Shown here piece after piece: positions 63,446 through 64,000 of a stretch of DNA of 64,000 nt. The DNA is taken from positions 1 through 64,000 of the forward strand of contig NZ_JAUOTN010000006.1 in the NCBI RefSeq assembly GCF_030546575.1, written 5' to 3'. Made by a program: the position numbers and the translations under genes. The notes beneath the pieces are model-generated. The model was given only the letters and a program-made list of their open reading frames with translations, did not search any database and was not told the DNA's origin. Numbering within the stretch: position 1 is the stretch's first letter; each line of letters starts with the position of its first letter. This DNA is from Pontibacter coccineus. GTDB lineage: Bacteria; Bacteroidota; Bacteroidia; Cytophagales; Hymenobacteraceae.

Positions 63446-64000
63446 ATGAAACAGATCTTCGTTTTGCTGGTTTGCCTGCTCTGGCAAGGACTGGCATTTG
63501 CTCAAGTTGATACAGTGCAGCGCGTCCAATCTGACAGGTACAACAGCCCGGCGCAACAGGAAAAACCCTATGTGATTCTGATCTCAGCCGATGGCTTCCG
63601 TTACGACTATGCCGATAAGTACGACGCTCAATTTCTGAAGTCGAAGCGAGCGGAAGGTATAGAGGCGGAGTCGATGCTGCCGGCCTTCCCTTCCAAAACG
63701 TTCCCGAACCATTATTCCATCGTAACGGGGCTTTACCCGGCCAGTCACGGTCTGATCAACAATTACTTTTACGATCCGCAACGCAAAGAACACTATACCA
63801 TGCGCGACCGCAGCAAAGTGGAAGATGGCAGCTGGTATGGCGGCACGCCGCTTTGGGTGCTGGCAGAACAGCAGCAAATGGTGGCAGCCAGCTTTTTCTG
63901 GGTAGGCTCCGAGGCGCCGATACAAGGTATACTGCCTACTTACCATTACCAGTACAGCGAGGTGATGCCGATCGAACGCCGTATCCAGACGGTAGTGGAC
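63446..64000 (+). CDS. alkaline phosphatase-fold ectonucleotide pyrophosphatase/phosphodiesterase, partial
   Basis: The first 185 residues of a secreted enzyme cut by the window end. The signal peptide MKQIFVLLVCLLWQGLAFAQ is followed by PYVILISADGFRYDY (metal Asp), and then PAFPSKTFPNHYSIVTGLYPASHG. The nucleophile is Thr in SKTFPNH, followed by the Asn-His block, as in nucleotide pyrophosphatases. HYTMRDRSKVED and SFFWVGSEAPIQGILPTYHY continue the family. It probably hydrolyses nucleotides or phosphodiesters in the periplasm. A -7-like TATCTTCG lies just before the start. Confidence 0.92.
   Translation, partial: MKQIFVLLVCLLWQGLAFAQVDTVQRVQSDRYNSPAQQEKPYVILISADGFRYDYADKYDAQFLKSKRAEGIEAESMLPAFPSKTFPNHYSIVTGLYPASHGLINNYFYDPQRKEHYTMRDRSKVEDGSWYGGTPLWVLAEQQQMVAASFFWVGSEAPIQGILPTYHYQYSEVMPIERRIQTVVD

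Overview
The window is a stretch of ordinary chromosome from a Gram-negative member of the Bacteroidota, most likely a Cytophagales/Hymenobacteraceae-type bacterium (Pontibacter or a close relative). The assignment is inferred from gene content: type III glutamine synthetase, the long two-part IspG, Bacteroidota-only families (DUF4159, 'putative porin', the secreted 'asparagine synthetase B-like' family, DUF6728), LpxK and LptE for an outer membrane, almost no Shine-Dalgarno sites, and -7 boxes of the TAnnTTTG type. No phage, insertion sequence, integron, CRISPR array or rRNA operon was seen. The only mobile-type cargo is a RES-Xre toxin-antitoxin pair near the right end.

Layout. 1-5 kb: tRNA-Asp, accA, a metallo-beta-lactamase-fold hydrolase overlapping a patatin lipase, a small outer-membrane-type protein, a PlsC-like acyltransferase and a YjbR protein. 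5-15 kb: smc, a membrane-anchored hypothetical, a DUF4159 protein, rsmE, pckA, a POT peptide transporter and a lipoprotein. 15-21 kb: one minus-strand block, read from right to left, with a sigma-54 enhancer-binding protein, lptE, an acidic disordered protein, secG, and then groES-groEL behind its own control region. 21-29 kb: miaB, pabB, a TPR protein, a zinc-ribbon protein, a Nif3 protein, a lipoprotein, and divergent lpxK. 29-42 kb: a porin, miaE, a secreted family protein, an ABC permease, a Skp/OmpH protein, mtaB, an LtaS-like sulfatase-fold enzyme, glnA (type III), a small membrane protein and a flavodoxin-like reductase. 42-53 kb: ispG, a 54-residue DUF6728 protein, a second YjbR protein, a MarR regulator, leuS, a DsbA-like protein overlapping a DUF1003 protein, a CrtA-like protein, a pyridoxamine-oxidase-fold protein, an ACP phosphodiesterase and a SlyD-like isomerase. 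53-64 kb: an SF1 helicase, a coiled-coil membrane protein, a small Cys/Met/His-rich exported protein, a DbpA-like RNA helicase, a DUF2062 protein, an OmpA lipoprotein followed by two related TPR proteins, the RES-Xre module, and the start of a secreted nucleotide pyrophosphatase-like enzyme cut by the window edge.

The most unusual signal is not a gene. The short motif GGTATAG, often CAGGTATAG and sometimes in head-to-tail tandem, recurs on both strands throughout coding and intergenic DNA, far more often than the composition seems to allow. It behaves like the HIP1-type over-represented words known in cyanobacteria. The second most interesting signal is the control region of groESL, which has two sigma-54-like -24/-12 sites, phased AAAATGGC repeats and a CTGACA-N4-TGTCAG palindrome, and lies just downstream of a gene for a sigma-54 activator that has no sensor domain. 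Other regulatory signals are inverted-repeat operators at the toxin-antitoxin and marR promoters, a terminator-like hairpin inside a signal-peptide coding region, and several families of intergenic inverted repeats.
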